64,000 bases of DNA from Pseudomonas sp. ICMP 561 (GTDB taxonomy: Bacteria > Pseudomonadota > Gammaproteobacteria > Pseudomonadales > Pseudomonadaceae): positions 62,001 to 126,000 of the forward strand of contig NZ_LKBT01000011.1 in assembly GCF_002699985.1 (NCBI RefSeq). The letters run 5' to 3'. The notes below the pieces were generated by a model. It searched no databases, was not told where the DNA came from, and saw only the letters and a list, made by a program, of their open reading frames with translations. The translations under genes and the position numbers were made by a program. Each line of letters starts with the position of its first letter. Position 1 is the first letter of the stretch. Shown here piece after piece: positions 31,565 to 41,144 of the stretch.

Positions 31565-31803
31565 GCCAGACACTCAATCAACTGCGGTCCGAATTTGCCA
31601 CGCCCTGCCCGACTCTGAGCGCCGTTCGAGAGCGATATTTCTCCCACATATCGAGCGACCGGTATCTGATGCGCAAGATCAGCAGTGGCGCAATTGCCCT
31701 GAAAGTCACACGGCTGGGCGGTTCCAGCAAAGGACAGCCAGTGGTGTACCTGCACAATCTCGCGGACTATCTGGATGCTCAAGATCAATTACAGGCTGCA
31801 TGA
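31561..31803 (+). CDS. PrtN-like pyocin activator
   Basis: An 80-aa activator of the PyocinActivator (PrtN) family: CPTLSAVRERYFSHISSDRYLMRKISSGAIALKVTRLGGSSKGQPVVYLHNLADYLDAQ. In P. aeruginosa, PrtR represses prtN and PrtN turns on pyocin genes. Here the same logic applies: the CI-like repressor gene and operators lie upstream and the tailocin operon is across the regulator region. Start ATG 31561 overlaps the preceding stop; GGAGG is about 10 nt upstream. Confidence 0.8.
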   Translation: MSQTLNQLRSEFATPCPTLSAVRERYFSHISSDRYLMRKISSGAIALKVTRLGGSSKGQPVVYLHNLADYLDAQDQLQAA

Positions 31804-31811
31804 CCCTTGCG

Positions 31812-31848
31812 AATGCCGCTGTCCGACAGCGGCATTGATTTCATTCTT
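31812..31848 (+). terminator. terminator hairpin after PrtN-like gene
   Basis: AATGCCGCTGT-CCG-ACAGCGGCATT, a perfect 11-bp stem 9 nt after the stop, followed by a T-rich GATTTCATTCTT. Confidence 0.65.
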
Positions 31849-32018
31849 GCAGAGCAAAGACTGGAGACCCACATCTGCGTTTCCAGCAAAAGTGATGCAG
31901 GCGATCAGCTATCACGACATGTCTAAATCAATACTCTTAACCAATACTGCTGATATTTAAGACTTTTTTCTGCTCATTACTGGATATTTCAAAATAATCA
32001 GCTAAGAAGCCTAAAGCT

Positions 32019-32052
32019 GAAACGTTAAACGTCGATAGGTTACTAACGTTTC
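32019..32052. promoter_or_regulatory. inverted repeat GAAACGTTA-N16-TAACGTTTC before chemoreceptor gene
   Basis: Perfect 9-bp arms end 21 bp before the start codon. It could be an operator or a leader hairpin that affects ribosome access. No known regulator is assigned. Confidence 0.45.
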
Positions 32053-32073
32053 CTCTCTCGACAGGCTATTCGC

Positions 32074-33705
32074 ATGAATCTGAGAAATCTCAACATTGCC
32101 CCCCGATCGCTGCTCTGTTTTGGCTTTTTTGCCTTACTGATCACCGCTCTGGGCCTGTTCTCATTACAGCAGTCAGTTGGCCTGAAAGAATCACGAGAGG
32201 CACTGCAGGACAACGTATTGCCGACCGTTCAGACCATTGAGCAGATCAAGACCGATCTGGTGACCATCCGTTTGGGCAACACCGGCTTGCGAGCAGCATC
32301 AGATGCAGAAGGAGCCAAGCGCCAGCTTGATCGCATCAGCCAGGCACGTACCGGCCTGGAAACAGACGTGCGCAAGCTGAAACCTCTGTTGATCACGGAG
32401 GCTGGCCAGAAAGCGTTCAGCAGCATGGAGCGCAACCTGATGGCATACCTTGCCGTGCATGCGCGCTTTCTGGACGCGGTCGCCCAGAAGCGTGAAGACC
32501 TCATCAACGCAATGACCAACGCCACGGGTGAGATGACTCAGGCTGCGGAACAGTTGAGCAAGGACATCACCGAAGTTTCGCGCCTGGCCGACCTCAAGAT
32601 GGCCGAGTCCGATGCCATTGCCGACCAGACCTATTCTCAATCTCGCAACGTCACCATCATCGCTATCATCGTGGCACTTATTGCAACCCTCGGCCTGGCT
32701 GCACTGTTCACCCGCAGTCTGGTTGCCCCCATTGCCAAGGCATTGGCCGTTGCTCAGCAAATTGCTGCCAACGACCTTAGCAAGCCAATCGATGTAGACG
32801 GCAAGGATGAACCGGGCCGATTGCTGCAAGCGCTGTCGGTGATGCAACAAAACCTGCGTCGCACACTGGGTGAACTGAGCGATTCATCATCGCAACTGGC
32901 GTCGACTTCCGAAGAAATGACCGCTGTCACTGAAGATTCATTGCGCGGCGTACAGCGTCAGAACGATGAAATCAATCAGGCTGCCACGGCCATCAACCAG
33001 ATGAGCGCGGCCGTTGAAGAAGTCGCACGCAATGCATCGCTGGCCTCCACAGCCGCACGCGATTCGAGTCAGTCTGCAGAAAATGGCAGCAAGCGAGTTG
33101 GCGAAACCGTGAGCGTGATCAATGAGCTGCATCAGGCAGTCGGCGTCACCGCGGTTGAAATCGACGGGCTGGCGGTACAAGTGCAGGGCATCAGCGGCGT
33201 GCTGGATGTGATTCGTGGCATCGCCGACCAGACCAATCTACTCGCTCTTAACGCAGCTATCGAAGCGGCACGAGCGGGCGAAGCCGGTCGTGGCTTTGCG
33301 GTGGTGGCCGACGAGGTTCGGGCACTGGCCCACCGTACTCAGCAGTCCACTGCCGAAATCGAAAAAATGATCGCCTCGATTCAGGACGGTGCCGGTAAAG
33401 CGGTCAGCGCCATGGGCCATAGCAGTGAGCGCGCACGCGCCAGCCTTGATGTTGCCGAAGCGGCTGGCCTGGCGCTGAAGGAAATCACTGCCGCTATTGT
33501 GCAGATCAACGAACGCAATATGAGCATTGCCTCGGCCACCGAAGAGCAGGCGCAAGTCGCCCGGGAAGTTGACCGCAACCTGACCAGCATCCGCGACCTG
33601 TCCCTGCAGACCTCGGCCGGAGCCAACCAGACCTCGGCGGCCAGCAGCGAGCTGTCGCAACTGGCGGTGGGGCTGAATCAGTTGGCGCTACGCTTCAAGA
33701 TGTGA
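32074..33705 (+). CDS. methyl-accepting chemotaxis protein
   Basis: Chemoreceptor of 543 aa. TM1 is at about 10-30; a four-helix-bundle periplasmic sensor (4HB_MCP type, about 34-190) follows; TM2 is near 192-213 ([20 protein letters not shown]), then HAMP and a long signalling coiled coil with the invariant hairpin [38 protein letters not shown]. There is no C-terminal pentapeptide for CheR docking. The ligand is unknown. Monocistronic, flanked by the tailocin regulatory genes and a REP element. Confidence 0.93.
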   Translation: MNLRNLNIAPRSLLCFGFFALLITALGLFSLQQSVGLKESREALQDNVLPTVQTIEQIKTDLVTIRLGNTGLRAASDAEGAKRQLDRISQARTGLETDVRKLKPLLITEAGQKAFSSMERNLMAYLAVHARFLDAVAQKREDLINAMTNATGEMTQAAEQLSKDITEVSRLADLKMAESDAIADQTYSQSRNVTIIAIIVALIATLGLAALFTRSLVAPIAKALAVAQQIAANDLSKPIDVDGKDEPGRLLQALSVMQQNLRRTLGELSDSSSQLASTSEEMTAVTEDSLRGVQRQNDEINQAATAINQMSAAVEEVARNASLASTAARDSSQSAENGSKRVGETVSVINELHQAVGVTAVEIDGLAVQVQGISGVLDVIRGIADQTNLLALNAAIEAARAGEAGRGFAVVADEVRALAHRTQQSTAEIEKMIASIQDGAGKAVSAMGHSSERARASLDVAEAAGLALKEITAAIVQINERNMSIASATEEQAQVAREVDRNLTSIRDLSLQTSAGANQTSAASSELSQLAVGLNQLALRFKM

Positions 33706-33758
33706 GGGTGATTTTCTGTAGCAAGCATGCCTGTTCCAGTAGCAGGAATGCATTCCCC

Positions 33759-33846
33759 TGTGGGAGCAGGGCTTGCCCGCGATAAGGACACTGCGATCCA
33801 AAGTGAACCGTGTCCAGCCTTATCGCGGGCAAGCCCTGCTCCCACA
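33759..33846. repeat. REP-type inverted repeat, GGGCTTGCCCGCGA family
   Basis: TGTGGGAGCAGGGCTTGCCC and its inverse GGGCAAGCCCTGCTCCCACA flank about 40 nt, between the convergent genes ending at 33705 and 33969. Confidence 0.85.
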
Positions 33847-33968
33847 AAAACAGCATTTCAAATCAAGCCTCTGTGCCCCCCCACCTTCCCTACTGCTCCA
33901 CCACTATCTCCGGTAAATCCAGCCGTCGCATGTAAACCTGCAACGGCTCGCCAATGCGCAGACGAAAA

Positions 33969-35117
33969 TCACAGTGCGCGGCGGAAGATATCTTCTATTT
34001 GCGCCTGATCAGCAGGACGCGGATTGGTCAGACCACAAGCGTCTTTCAGTGCGTTGGCTGCCAGGACCGGGAAGTCTTCTTCCTTGACGCCCAAGGCAGT
34101 CAGCCCCGGCGGAATGTCGATGGAACCCGCCAACGTGCGAATCGCAGCAATCGCCGCACGGGCGCCCTCCTCCGGCGCCAGACCGCGAATGTCGGCCCCC
34201 ATGGCATGCGCCACATCCGTCAGGCGCGCTGGGCAGACCGCGGCATTGAAACTCTGCACATGGGGCAGCAATACGGCATTGCAAACGCCATGGGGCAAGT
34301 CATAGAAACTGCCGAGCTGGTGGGCCATGGCATGCACAAAGCCCAGGGACGCATTGTTGAAAGCCATGCCTGCAAGGAACTGCGCATACGCCATGTTTTC
34401 TCTCGCCTCCATGTCTGAGCCATCGTCCACTGCACGGCGCAGATAACCGGCGATCAGTGACATAGCCTTCAGGGCGCAGGCATCGGTGATCGGCGTGGCG
34501 GCGGTCGACACATACGCCTCGATGGCATGAGTCAGCGCATCCATACCGGTAGCAGCGGTCAGCGACTTGGGCATCTTCGCCATCATTGCCGGGTCATTGA
34601 CGGACAATAGCGGTGTGACGTTGCGATCAACGATGGCCATTTTTACGTGGCGCACTTCATCAGTGATGATGCAAAAACGGGTCATCTCACTGGCCGTGCC
34701 CGCAGTGGTATTGATGGCGATAAGCGGCAATTGCGGGTTCTTCGAACGGTCCACGCCTTCGTAATCACTGATATGCCCACCGTTGGTGGCGCATAAGGCA
34801 ATGCCTTTGGCGCAGTCGTGGGGCGAGCCGCCACCCAGTGAGATCACGAAATCGCATTGGCGCTCACGCAGCATGGCCAGACCGCTTTCGACGTTGCTTA
34901 CGGTCGGGTTAGGTTTGGCACCATCGAACACCACTGAGTCAATGCCCTGCTCGACCAGCAGCCCGGCGATCTGAGTCGCCAGGCCTGCCTTGGCCAGACC
35001 TGCGTCGGTGACAATCAGTGCTTTGAGAAAACCGTATTTACGGATCGCCTGCATGGCTTCGTCGAGACAGCCAAGGCCCATGATGTTCACGGCGGGAATG
35101 AAAAAGGTGCTGCTCAT
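33969..35117 (-). CDS. yiaY: iron-containing alcohol dehydrogenase YiaY
   Basis: Fe-dependent NAD(P) alcohol dehydrogenase (group III) of 382 aa. It is strikingly similar along its length to E. coli Yia[42 protein letters not shown] (nucleotide binding), [19 protein letters not shown], and metal ligands in [13 protein letters not shown] and [27 protein letters not shown]. YiaY has been reported as an L-threonine or short-alcohol dehydrogenase; the substrate in Pseudomonas is uncertain. Starts ATG 35117 with GAGG upstream. It stands alone. Confidence 0.9.
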   Translation of the reverse strand: MSSTFFIPAVNIMGLGCLDEAMQAIRKYGFLKALIVTDAGLAKAGLATQIAGLLVEQGIDSVVFDGAKPNPTVSNVESGLAMLRERQCDFVISLGGGSPHDCAKGIALCATNGGHISDYEGVDRSKNPQLPLIAINTTAGTASEMTRFCIITDEVRHVKMAIVDRNVTPLLSVNDPAMMAKMPKSLTAATGMDALTHAIEAYVSTAATPITDACALKAMSLIAGYLRRAVDDGSDMEARENMAYAQFLAGMAFNNASLGFVHAMAHQLGSFYDLPHGVCNAVLLPHVQSFNAAVCPARLTDVAHAMGADIRGLAPEEGARAAIAAIRTLAGSIDIPPGLTALGVKEEDFPVLAANALKDACGLTNPRPADQAQIEDIFRRAL

Positions 35118-35225
35118 GATGGAACCTCGGCGTGATCGCCTGCGCGTGGGGAATGCTTACAGCATGCGCGCGCCGAGGAAGGGGGAATTGATCTGGCTCA
35201 ATGAATTGAAAAGCAGCACGACCTC

Positions 35226-35314
35226 TGTAGGAGCTGACGAGCAGCGCGAGGCTGCGATAGCGATCTGTCTGATACACCGCTATCGCAGCCTCGCGCTGCT
35301 CGTCAGCTCCTACA
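35226..35314. repeat. REP-type inverted repeat with 37-bp perfect arms
   Basis: The left arm (TGTAGGAGCTGACGAGCAGC...) and right arm (...GCTGCTCGTCAGCTCCTACA) are exact inverses over 37 bp, separated by 15 nt. It lies between yiaY (start) and the 3' end of the methyltransferase gene. Confidence 0.85.
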
Positions 35315-35325
35315 AATACTGAGTC

Positions 35326-36543
35326 TTAGCTGATAAACCCATCCGCCTGCAGCAACGTTTCCAGGCACTGCTCCTGGATACCGTAGAACTCTTTCAGTTC
35401 CTGGATTTTCGCCAGTATCTCGGTGGACTTGAGCGGCTCGGCGCGTTTGACGGCCAGGATCATCTTGTTCTTGTTGGTGTGCTCCAACGAGATGAATTCG
35501 AACACTTTGGTTTCGTAACCACAGGCTTCCAGCAGCAGCGCACGCAGGCTGTCGGTGACCATTTCAGCTTGTTGCCCCATGTGCAGGCCGTATTGCAGCA
35601 TCGGCCGCAGCAATGTCGGGCTCTGGATCTGCAGGCGAATCTGCTTATGGCAGCACGGTGAGCACATGATGATTGACGCACCGGAACGGATGCCCATGTG
35701 AATCGCGTAATCCGTGGCAATGTCGCAGGCATGCAGGGCGATCATCACGTCCAGTGCGCTGGGCGCGACACTGCGCACGTCTCCACATTCGAACTTCAGG
35801 CCGGGATGCTCAAGACGTGCCGCAGCGTTGTTGCACAGCGTCACCATGTCCTCGCGCAGCTCGACACCTGTCACCTGCCCTTCCGCCTGCAAGGTGTTGC
35901 GCAGGTAATCGTGAATCGCGAACGTCAGATACCCCTTGCCTGAGCCGAAATCCGCTACGTTGATCGGCTGATCCAGCTTGAGCGGTGAGGACGTCAGGGC
36001 GTGGGAAAACACCTCGATAAACTTGTTGATCTGTTTCCACTTGCGGGACATGGACGGGATCAGTTCATGCTGCTTGTTGGTCACGCCCAAATCAGTCAAA
36101 AACGGGCGGGACAACTCCAGGTAACGTTTCTTCTCACGGTCATGGCCCGCAGCCGGTGCTTCGCGCTCCTGCTGGGCCTTGCTCTTGAACAGCGTGCTCT
36201 TGCCTTTTTTGCCGAACTCCAGCTGGACCTCATCGCTCAACGACAGCAAGTGCGCGTTCTTGAAAGACTCGGGCAACAGTTGCGCGATGACCTGCACCGC
36301 CTCAACCAACGGGAAGTTCTTGGTGATGTCCCGGGTCTTGTAGCGATAAACGAAAGACAGGCAAGGCTGATCCTTGACCGTCAACGCCTTGATGATCACC
36401 CGCTGCAACTCGGCTTCGTCGCCTACGTATTTGGCCAGCACCAGCTTGATGAACGAGTTCTGGGAAAGACTGTTTTCCAGCAGACTCAAAAACTGCGCAC
36501 GATGATCCTGCGCGGGCTGGGTGGAAGTAGCGGTGACTGACAT
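35326..36543 (-). CDS. SAM-dependent methyltransferase, METTL25/GSTCD-like
   Basis: Protein of 405 aa. The N-terminal region of about 170 residues (LSLLENSLSQNSFIKLVLAKY...) is of unknown function. The C-terminal class I methyltransferase domain has SAM motif I ADFGSGKGYLTFAIHDYL, acidic residue in VTGVELRED, then CGDVRSVAPSALDVMIALHACDIATDYAI and the distinctive SPCCHKQIRLQ. This Cys-Cys-His motif occurs in METTL25/RRNAD1-type enzymes, which act on ribosomal protein or rRNA in eukaryotes; the bacterial substrate is not known to me. Monocistronic, start ATG 36543. Confidence 0.8.
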   Translation of the reverse strand: MSVTATSTQPAQDHRAQFLSLLENSLSQNSFIKLVLAKYVGDEAELQRVIIKALTVKDQPCLSFVYRYKTRDITKNFPLVEAVQVIAQLLPESFKNAHLLSLSDEVQLEFGKKGKSTLFKSKAQQEREAPAAGHDREKKRYLELSRPFLTDLGVTNKQHELIPSMSRKWKQINKFIEVFSHALTSSPLKLDQPINVADFGSGKGYLTFAIHDYLRNTLQAEGQVTGVELREDMVTLCNNAAARLEHPGLKFECGDVRSVAPSALDVMIALHACDIATDYAIHMGIRSGASIIMCSPCCHKQIRLQIQSPTLLRPMLQYGLHMGQQAEMVTDSLRALLLEACGYETKVFEFISLEHTNKNKMILAVKRAEPLKSTEILAKIQELKEFYGIQEQCLETLLQADGFIS

Positions 36544-36908
36544 CTAAAAACGCCTCGGGACGAACTGATAGCAAAGGCGGCTATTTTAGGTGGTTAAGGC
36601 GTCGGAGGTTGGATTAATTGATGAAACGCCGCTTTGCAAGAGTGAGCCCGGATTGTCGAGCCACAGACTGTTTGTTACTTTTTGATTCCGAATCGATGAC
36701 GTGGCTTTAGCCAAAACGGAAGTTCCCCTGCATAATCCGTGGCCTGCGTCGGGCTATCGAAACATGCGCTCACAGATACATAAGTGCGCTGATAATTACT
36801 GTGACAATCTGCAGTCCTGGCCGATAAGAACTACCAAAGGTCTAAACCCATAAAATATGGCTGCCTGTTATTTAATGCGAGTTGCGGGCAAGCCTTGAGA
36901 AATCATTC
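36544..36908. other. 365-bp intergenic region between divergent genes
   Basis: It presumably contains the promoters for the methyltransferase gene and bglX. No REP element, small gene or recognisable RNA is visible. Confidence 0.4.
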
Positions 36909-39218
36909 ATGAATAAGCTGTGTTTACTCGGTCTTCTGGTCGGTCTGGCCAGTCAGCCAGCGTTGGCTGCGAACAATGTCAACGCCCCGGCTGCCAATAG
37001 CCAGGCCACGCTGCAAGCAAAAAACGCCTTCATCGCAAACTTGATGAAGCAAATGACCCTCGACGAAAAGATCGGTCAGTTGCGCTTGATCAGCATCGCC
37101 CAGGACATGCCGCAGCCGATGATTCTCAAGGAAATTGCTGCGGGCCGCATTGGCGGAACGTTCAACTCCATTACCCGCTCGGAAAACCGCCCGCTTCAGG
37201 AAGCTGCTGTCGCCAAAAGCCGTCTGAAGATTCCAATGTTCTTTGCTTATGACGTCATCCACGGCCATCGGACTATTTTCCCGATCAGCCTTGGCATGGC
37301 CGCCAGTTGGGACATGGCCGCCATAGCCGAGACCGGCCGCATTTCGGCTATCGAAGCCAGCGCCGACGGTCTGGACATGACGTTCGCCCCGATGGTGGAT
37401 ATCTCCCGCGACCCACGCTGGGGTCGTAGCTCCGAAGGTTTCGGCGAAGATACGTATCTGGTTTCGCGCATCTCGAAAGAAATGGTCAAGTCGTTCCAGG
37501 GCGCAAATGTCGCGTCTGCCGACAGCATCATGGCCGCCGTCAAACACTTCGCCCTGTATGGCGCAGTGGAAGGCGGCCGGGACTACAACACCGTGGACAT
37601 GAGTCCGACCCGCATGTATCAGGATTACCTGCCGCCGTATCGCGCCGGTATTGATGCAGGGGCTGGTGGGGTGATGATCGCACTCAACTCGATCAATGGC
37701 GTACCGGCCACTTCCAACAAGTGGCTGCTGCAAGACCTGTTGCGCAAGGATTGGGGCTTCAAGGGCGTGACTATCAGCGACCACGGGGCGATCAAGGAAC
37801 TGATCGATCATGGCGTCGCCAAAGACTACCGCGAAGCCGCGAAGCTGGCTATCAAGGCCGGCGTTGATCTGAGCATGAACGACAAGGCTTACGGCGAAGA
37901 GCTGCCAGGTCTGGTCAAGAGCGGCGAAGTGTCCGTGAAGGAAATCGACAGCGCGGTCCGCGAAGTGCTGGGTGCCAAATACGACATGGGCCTGTTCGCC
38001 AACCCGTACCTGCGTATCGGCGATGCCGCTCAAGACCCGGCTGACACCTACTCTGAAGACCGCCTGCACCGCACAGAAGCGCGTGACGTTGCCCGCAAGA
38101 CGCTGGTATTGCTGAAAAACCAGAACGAAACGTTGCCACTGAAGAAACAAGGCACCATCGCCGTAATAGGCAGCCTGGCCAAGAGTCAGCTGGACATGCT
38201 CGGCAGCTGGTCTGCCGCGGGTCGCCCAAATCAGTCGGTCACCGTGTACGACGGTCTGGCCAATGCTGTCGGCGACAAGGCAAAACTGCTTTACGCCCGT
38301 GGTTCCAACATCAGCGATAACGAACACATCCTCAACTACCTGAACTTCATTGAGCACGAAGTTGAAGTAGATCCACGTCCGGCGCAGGAAATGCTCGACG
38401 AAGCGGTGAAGACGGCTGAACAGGCCGACGTCATCGTCGCAGTCGTGGGCGAATCTCGCGGAATGTCACACGAATCCGCCAGTCGCAGCAGCCTGAATAT
38501 CCCTGCCACACAGCAGGCATTGATCAAGGCACTGAAAGCCACCGGAAAACCGCTGGTACTGGTGTTGATGAATGGCCGTCCGCTGGTACTGGTCGACGAA
38601 GTCGAGCAAGCCGACGCGATCCTGGAAACCTGGTTCCCGGGCACGGAAGGCGGCAACGCCGTGGCTGACGTGCTGTTTGGCGACTACAACCCGTCCGGCA
38701 AGCTGGCGATGTCGTTCCCGCGCTCGATAGGTCAACTGCCGGTCTACTACGCGCACCTGAACACCGGTCGTCCGTACTCGACGGAAAAACCTGGCAACTA
38801 CACGTCGCATTACTTCGAAGAAACCAACGGCCCGCTGTTCCCGTTTGGTTTTGGCCTGAGCTACACACAGTTCGATGTGTCCGATATCACCCTGTCTGCC
38901 AAAGACCTGCCACGCAAAGGCAAGCTGACCGCCAGCGTGACCGTGAAGAATACAGGCAAGGTCGCGGGCGAAACCGTGGTTCAGCTGTACCTGCGTGATG
39001 TTGCAGCGTCTATCAGCCGCCCGGTCAAAGAGCTCAAAGGCTTCGAGAAAATCATGCTGAACGCGGGCGAAGAGAAAGTCGTGACCTTCACCCTCACAGA
39101 AGAAGACCTGAAGTTCTTTAACCCGCAGTTGAAATACGCTGCCGAAGCGGGTGAGTTCAAGCTCATGATTGGCCTGGATTCTGCGACGGTTAAAGAGACG
39201 AGCTTTAATTTGTTGTAA
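36909..39218 (+). CDS. bglX: periplasmic beta-glucosidase BglX (GH3)
   Basis: Exported glycoside hydrolase of 769 aa, full BglX length. Signal peptide MNKLCLLGLLVGLASQPALA; GH3 N-domain with AYDVIHGHRTIFPISLGMAASWD, KHFALYGAVEGGRDYN and catalytic Asp in KGVTISDHGAIKEL; GH3 C-domain with GESRGMSHESASRSSL; and a C-terminal fibronectin-III-like domain (GKVAGETVVQLYLRDVAASISRPVKELKGFEKI). It cleaves beta-glucosides and cello-oligosaccharides in the periplasm. The start at ATG 36909 gives a clean signal; an in-frame TTG is nine codons upstream. Confidence 0.95.
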   Translation: MNKLCLLGLLVGLASQPALAANNVNAPAANSQATLQAKNAFIANLMKQMTLDEKIGQLRLISIAQDMPQPMILKEIAAGRIGGTFNSITRSENRPLQEAAVAKSRLKIPMFFAYDVIHGHRTIFPISLGMAASWDMAAIAETGRISAIEASADGLDMTFAPMVDISRDPRWGRSSEGFGEDTYLVSRISKEMVKSFQGANVASADSIMAAVKHFALYGAVEGGRDYNTVDMSPTRMYQDYLPPYRAGIDAGAGGVMIALNSINGVPATSNKWLLQDLLRKDWGFKGVTISDHGAIKELIDHGVAKDYREAAKLAIKAGVDLSMNDKAYGEELPGLVKSGEVSVKEIDSAVREVLGAKYDMGLFANPYLRIGDAAQDPADTYSEDRLHRTEARDVARKTLVLLKNQNETLPLKKQGTIAVIGSLAKSQLDMLGSWSAAGRPNQSVTVYDGLANAVGDKAKLLYARGSNISDNEHILNYLNFIEHEVEVDPRPAQEMLDEAVKTAEQADVIVAVVGESRGMSHESASRSSLNIPATQQALIKALKATGKPLVLVLMNGRPLVLVDEVEQADAILETWFPGTEGGNAVADVLFGDYNPSGKLAMSFPRSIGQLPVYYAHLNTGRPYSTEKPGNYTSHYFEETNGPLFPFGFGLSYTQFDVSDITLSAKDLPRKGKLTASVTVKNTGKVAGETVVQLYLRDVAASISRPVKELKGFEKIMLNAGEEKVVTFTLTEEDLKFFNPQLKYAAEAGEFKLMIGLDSATVKETSFNLL

Positions 39219-39236
39219 TCACCGCGGCCTTCCCCT

Positions 39237-39325
39237 TGTGGGAGCGAGGCTTGCCCGCGATAAAGACGCCGCAGATATCAGGTATATCGCGTCCAGCCTC
39301 ATCGCGGGCAAGCCTCGCTCCCACA
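39237..39325. repeat. REP-type inverted repeat, GAGGCTTGCCCGCGA family
   Basis: TGTGGGAGCGAGGCTTGCCC and its inverse GGGCAAGCCTCGCTCCCACA flank about 45 nt, between bglX and the sensor kinase gene. Confidence 0.85.
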
Positions 39326-39374
39326 GGAGTTAGCATTCCAAACCAGCTAATGCGCAATCCTGGCTGCCCCGCTC

Positions 39375-41144
39375 ATGCCCTCCACCTCTCGCTCGCTGCG
39401 CATAACCCTGTATGTCCTGCTGATCCTGGCGGGCGCTGCTGTGTCGGCGGGTTTGGCCATGCGTCAGGCGCAGCGTCACGGCGTAGAGCAAGACGCTGCG
39501 CGGGCACAGGATCAGCTTTCACTTTACGCCAACACCCTGCATACCCTGATTGAGCGCTACCGGGCATTGCCTGCGGTTCTCGCTCTCGACCCGGAACTGC
39601 GCGCCGCCTTGAATGGCCCGATCACTGCCGTTGCCCAGGATGCCCTGAACCGCAAACTGGAGAAGATCAACGGCGCGGCACAATCTTCGACCCTGGAATT
39701 GATGGACCGCAATGGCCTGGCCATCGGCGCCAGCAACTGGCGGCTGCCCACCAGTTACGTCGGCCACAACTACGCCTTTCGCCCGTATTTCCAGCAAACC
39801 AAAGCCACAGGCGTTGGACGCTTTTACGCGGTGGGCGTGACCAGCGGCATCCCCGGTTATTTCCTGTCCCACGCGGTGACAGGCGATACGGGAGAATTCA
39901 TGGGCGCGATGGTGGTGAAGCTGGAGTTTCCCGACCTTGAGCACGAATGGGCCAAGGGCGACGATCTGCTGCTGGTCAGCGACGCCAAGGGCATCGTCTT
40001 TATCGCCAGCCAGCCGCACTGGCGTTATCGCGAACTGTTGCCCATCGCCGCGCAAGATCGCGCAGAACTGTCCGCGACGCGCCAATACGACAAGCAACCA
40101 CTTTCCCCGTTACAACGCACTGAGCTGCGCGAATTCAACAAGCAAAGCCACCTGACTCGCGTGCAAGGTCCGGAGGGCGAGGCCGATTATCTGTGGCAGT
40201 CCATGCCGTTACCCGCCGAAGACTGGACCCTGCACCTGTTGCGCAAACCGCAACTGGCCAGTGAGGACGCCCGAAACGCAGCGCTGGCCGCCGCGGGCAC
40301 CTGGCTAACGCTGGTGTTTCTCGGATTGTTTCTCTATCAACGCTGGCGTCTGGCACGCCTGCGTGAAAACAGCCGTGACGAACTGGAACGTCAGGTGCAG
40401 GAGCGCACCCGGGATCTGCGCACTGCGCAGGAAGGTCTGGTGCAATCGACCAAGCTTGCCGCGCTGGGGCAGATGTCTGCGGCACTGGCCCACGAAATCA
40501 ATCAGCCCCTCACCGCACAAAGCATGCAATTGGCTACGCTGCGCCTGCTGCTGGATCACGGGCGAATTGACGATGCCTACAAAGCGCTGGAGCCGCTGGA
40601 TCAACAGTTGATACGGATGAAGGCGCTGACCGGCCACCTGAAAACCTTCGCCCGCAAAAGCCCGGGAGGCTTGCGCGAAAGACTGGATCTGGCGGCGGTG
40701 GTTGATCAAGCCTTGTTGCTGCTGGACTCGCGACTGCGCGACGAGCATGTTGAGTGCGTCCTGAACCTGACCAGACCGGCCTGGGTGCGCGGCGATGCCA
40801 TTCGGCTTGAGCAGGTGCTGATCAATCTACTGCGCAACGCGTTGGACGCCATCCGCGACAAGCCCGTCAAACGCCTCGAAGTCCGTATTCATTCAGAGCA
40901 GACACGTTGGCTAATCAGCGTGACGGACAGCGGCGGCGGCATTGCCGAGGAGCATCTGGCAAACATTTTCGATCCATTTTTCACCACCAAACCTGTTGGC
41001 GATGGTTTGGGATTGGGGCTTGCCGTGTCCTATGCCATCGTCCACGAATTGGGTGGACGGTTGAGCGCCGAAAATCAGAACGATGGCGCGCGGTTCTGGT
41101 TCAGCCTGCCCAATGACTATCTGGAGCCTGATCCCGCATGTTGA
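39375..41144 (+). CDS. mifS: C4-dicarboxylate/alpha-ketoglutarate sensor kinase (DctB/MifS-like)
   Basis: Membrane sensor kinase of 589 aa. TM1 is at about 8-28; a double-PAS/Cache periplasmic domain follows ([54 protein letters not shown], as in DctB), then TM2 near 300-320, a short coiled coil, HisKA with [22 protein letters not shown], and HATPase ([45 protein letters not shown]). It overlaps the regulator gene by 7 nt. P. aeruginosa MifSR is required for alpha-ketoglutarate use through an MHS transporter; the gene next door is such a transporter, so MifS is the favoured identity over DctB. Confidence 0.8.
   Translation: MPSTSRSLRITLYVLLILAGAAVSAGLAMRQAQRHGVEQDAARAQDQLSLYANTLHTLIERYRALPAVLALDPELRAALNGPITAVAQDALNRKLEKINGAAQSSTLELMDRNGLAIGASNWRLPTSYVGHNYAFRPYFQQTKATGVGRFYAVGVTSGIPGYFLSHAVTGDTGEFMGAMVVKLEFPDLEHEWAKGDDLLLVSDAKGIVFIASQPHWRYRELLPIAAQDRAELSATRQYDKQPLSPLQRTELREFNKQSHLTRVQGPEGEADYLWQSMPLPAEDWTLHLLRKPQLASEDARNAALAAAGTWLTLVFLGLFLYQRWRLARLRENSRDELERQVQERTRDLRTAQEGLVQSTKLAALGQMSAALAHEINQPLTAQSMQLATLRLLLDHGRIDDAYKALEPLDQQLIRMKALTGHLKTFARKSPGGLRERLDLAAVVDQALLLLDSRLRDEHVECVLNLTRPAWVRGDAIRLEQVLINLLRNALDAIRDKPVKRLEVRIHSEQTRWLISVTDSGGGIAEEHLANIFDPFFTTKPVGDGLGLGLAVSYAIVHELGGRLSAENQNDGARFWFSLPNDYLEPDPAC

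Noticed and set aside
14444..31803. Intact Mu-like prophage
   Set aside because: No transposase, repressor c/ner set, portal, head, protease or terminase genes and no Mu-type ends; a headless tail cluster fits better.
36924..38357. 477-codon minus-strand frame across bglX
   Set aside because: Antisense to a clear GH3 gene; composition and lack of motifs mark it as a shadow.
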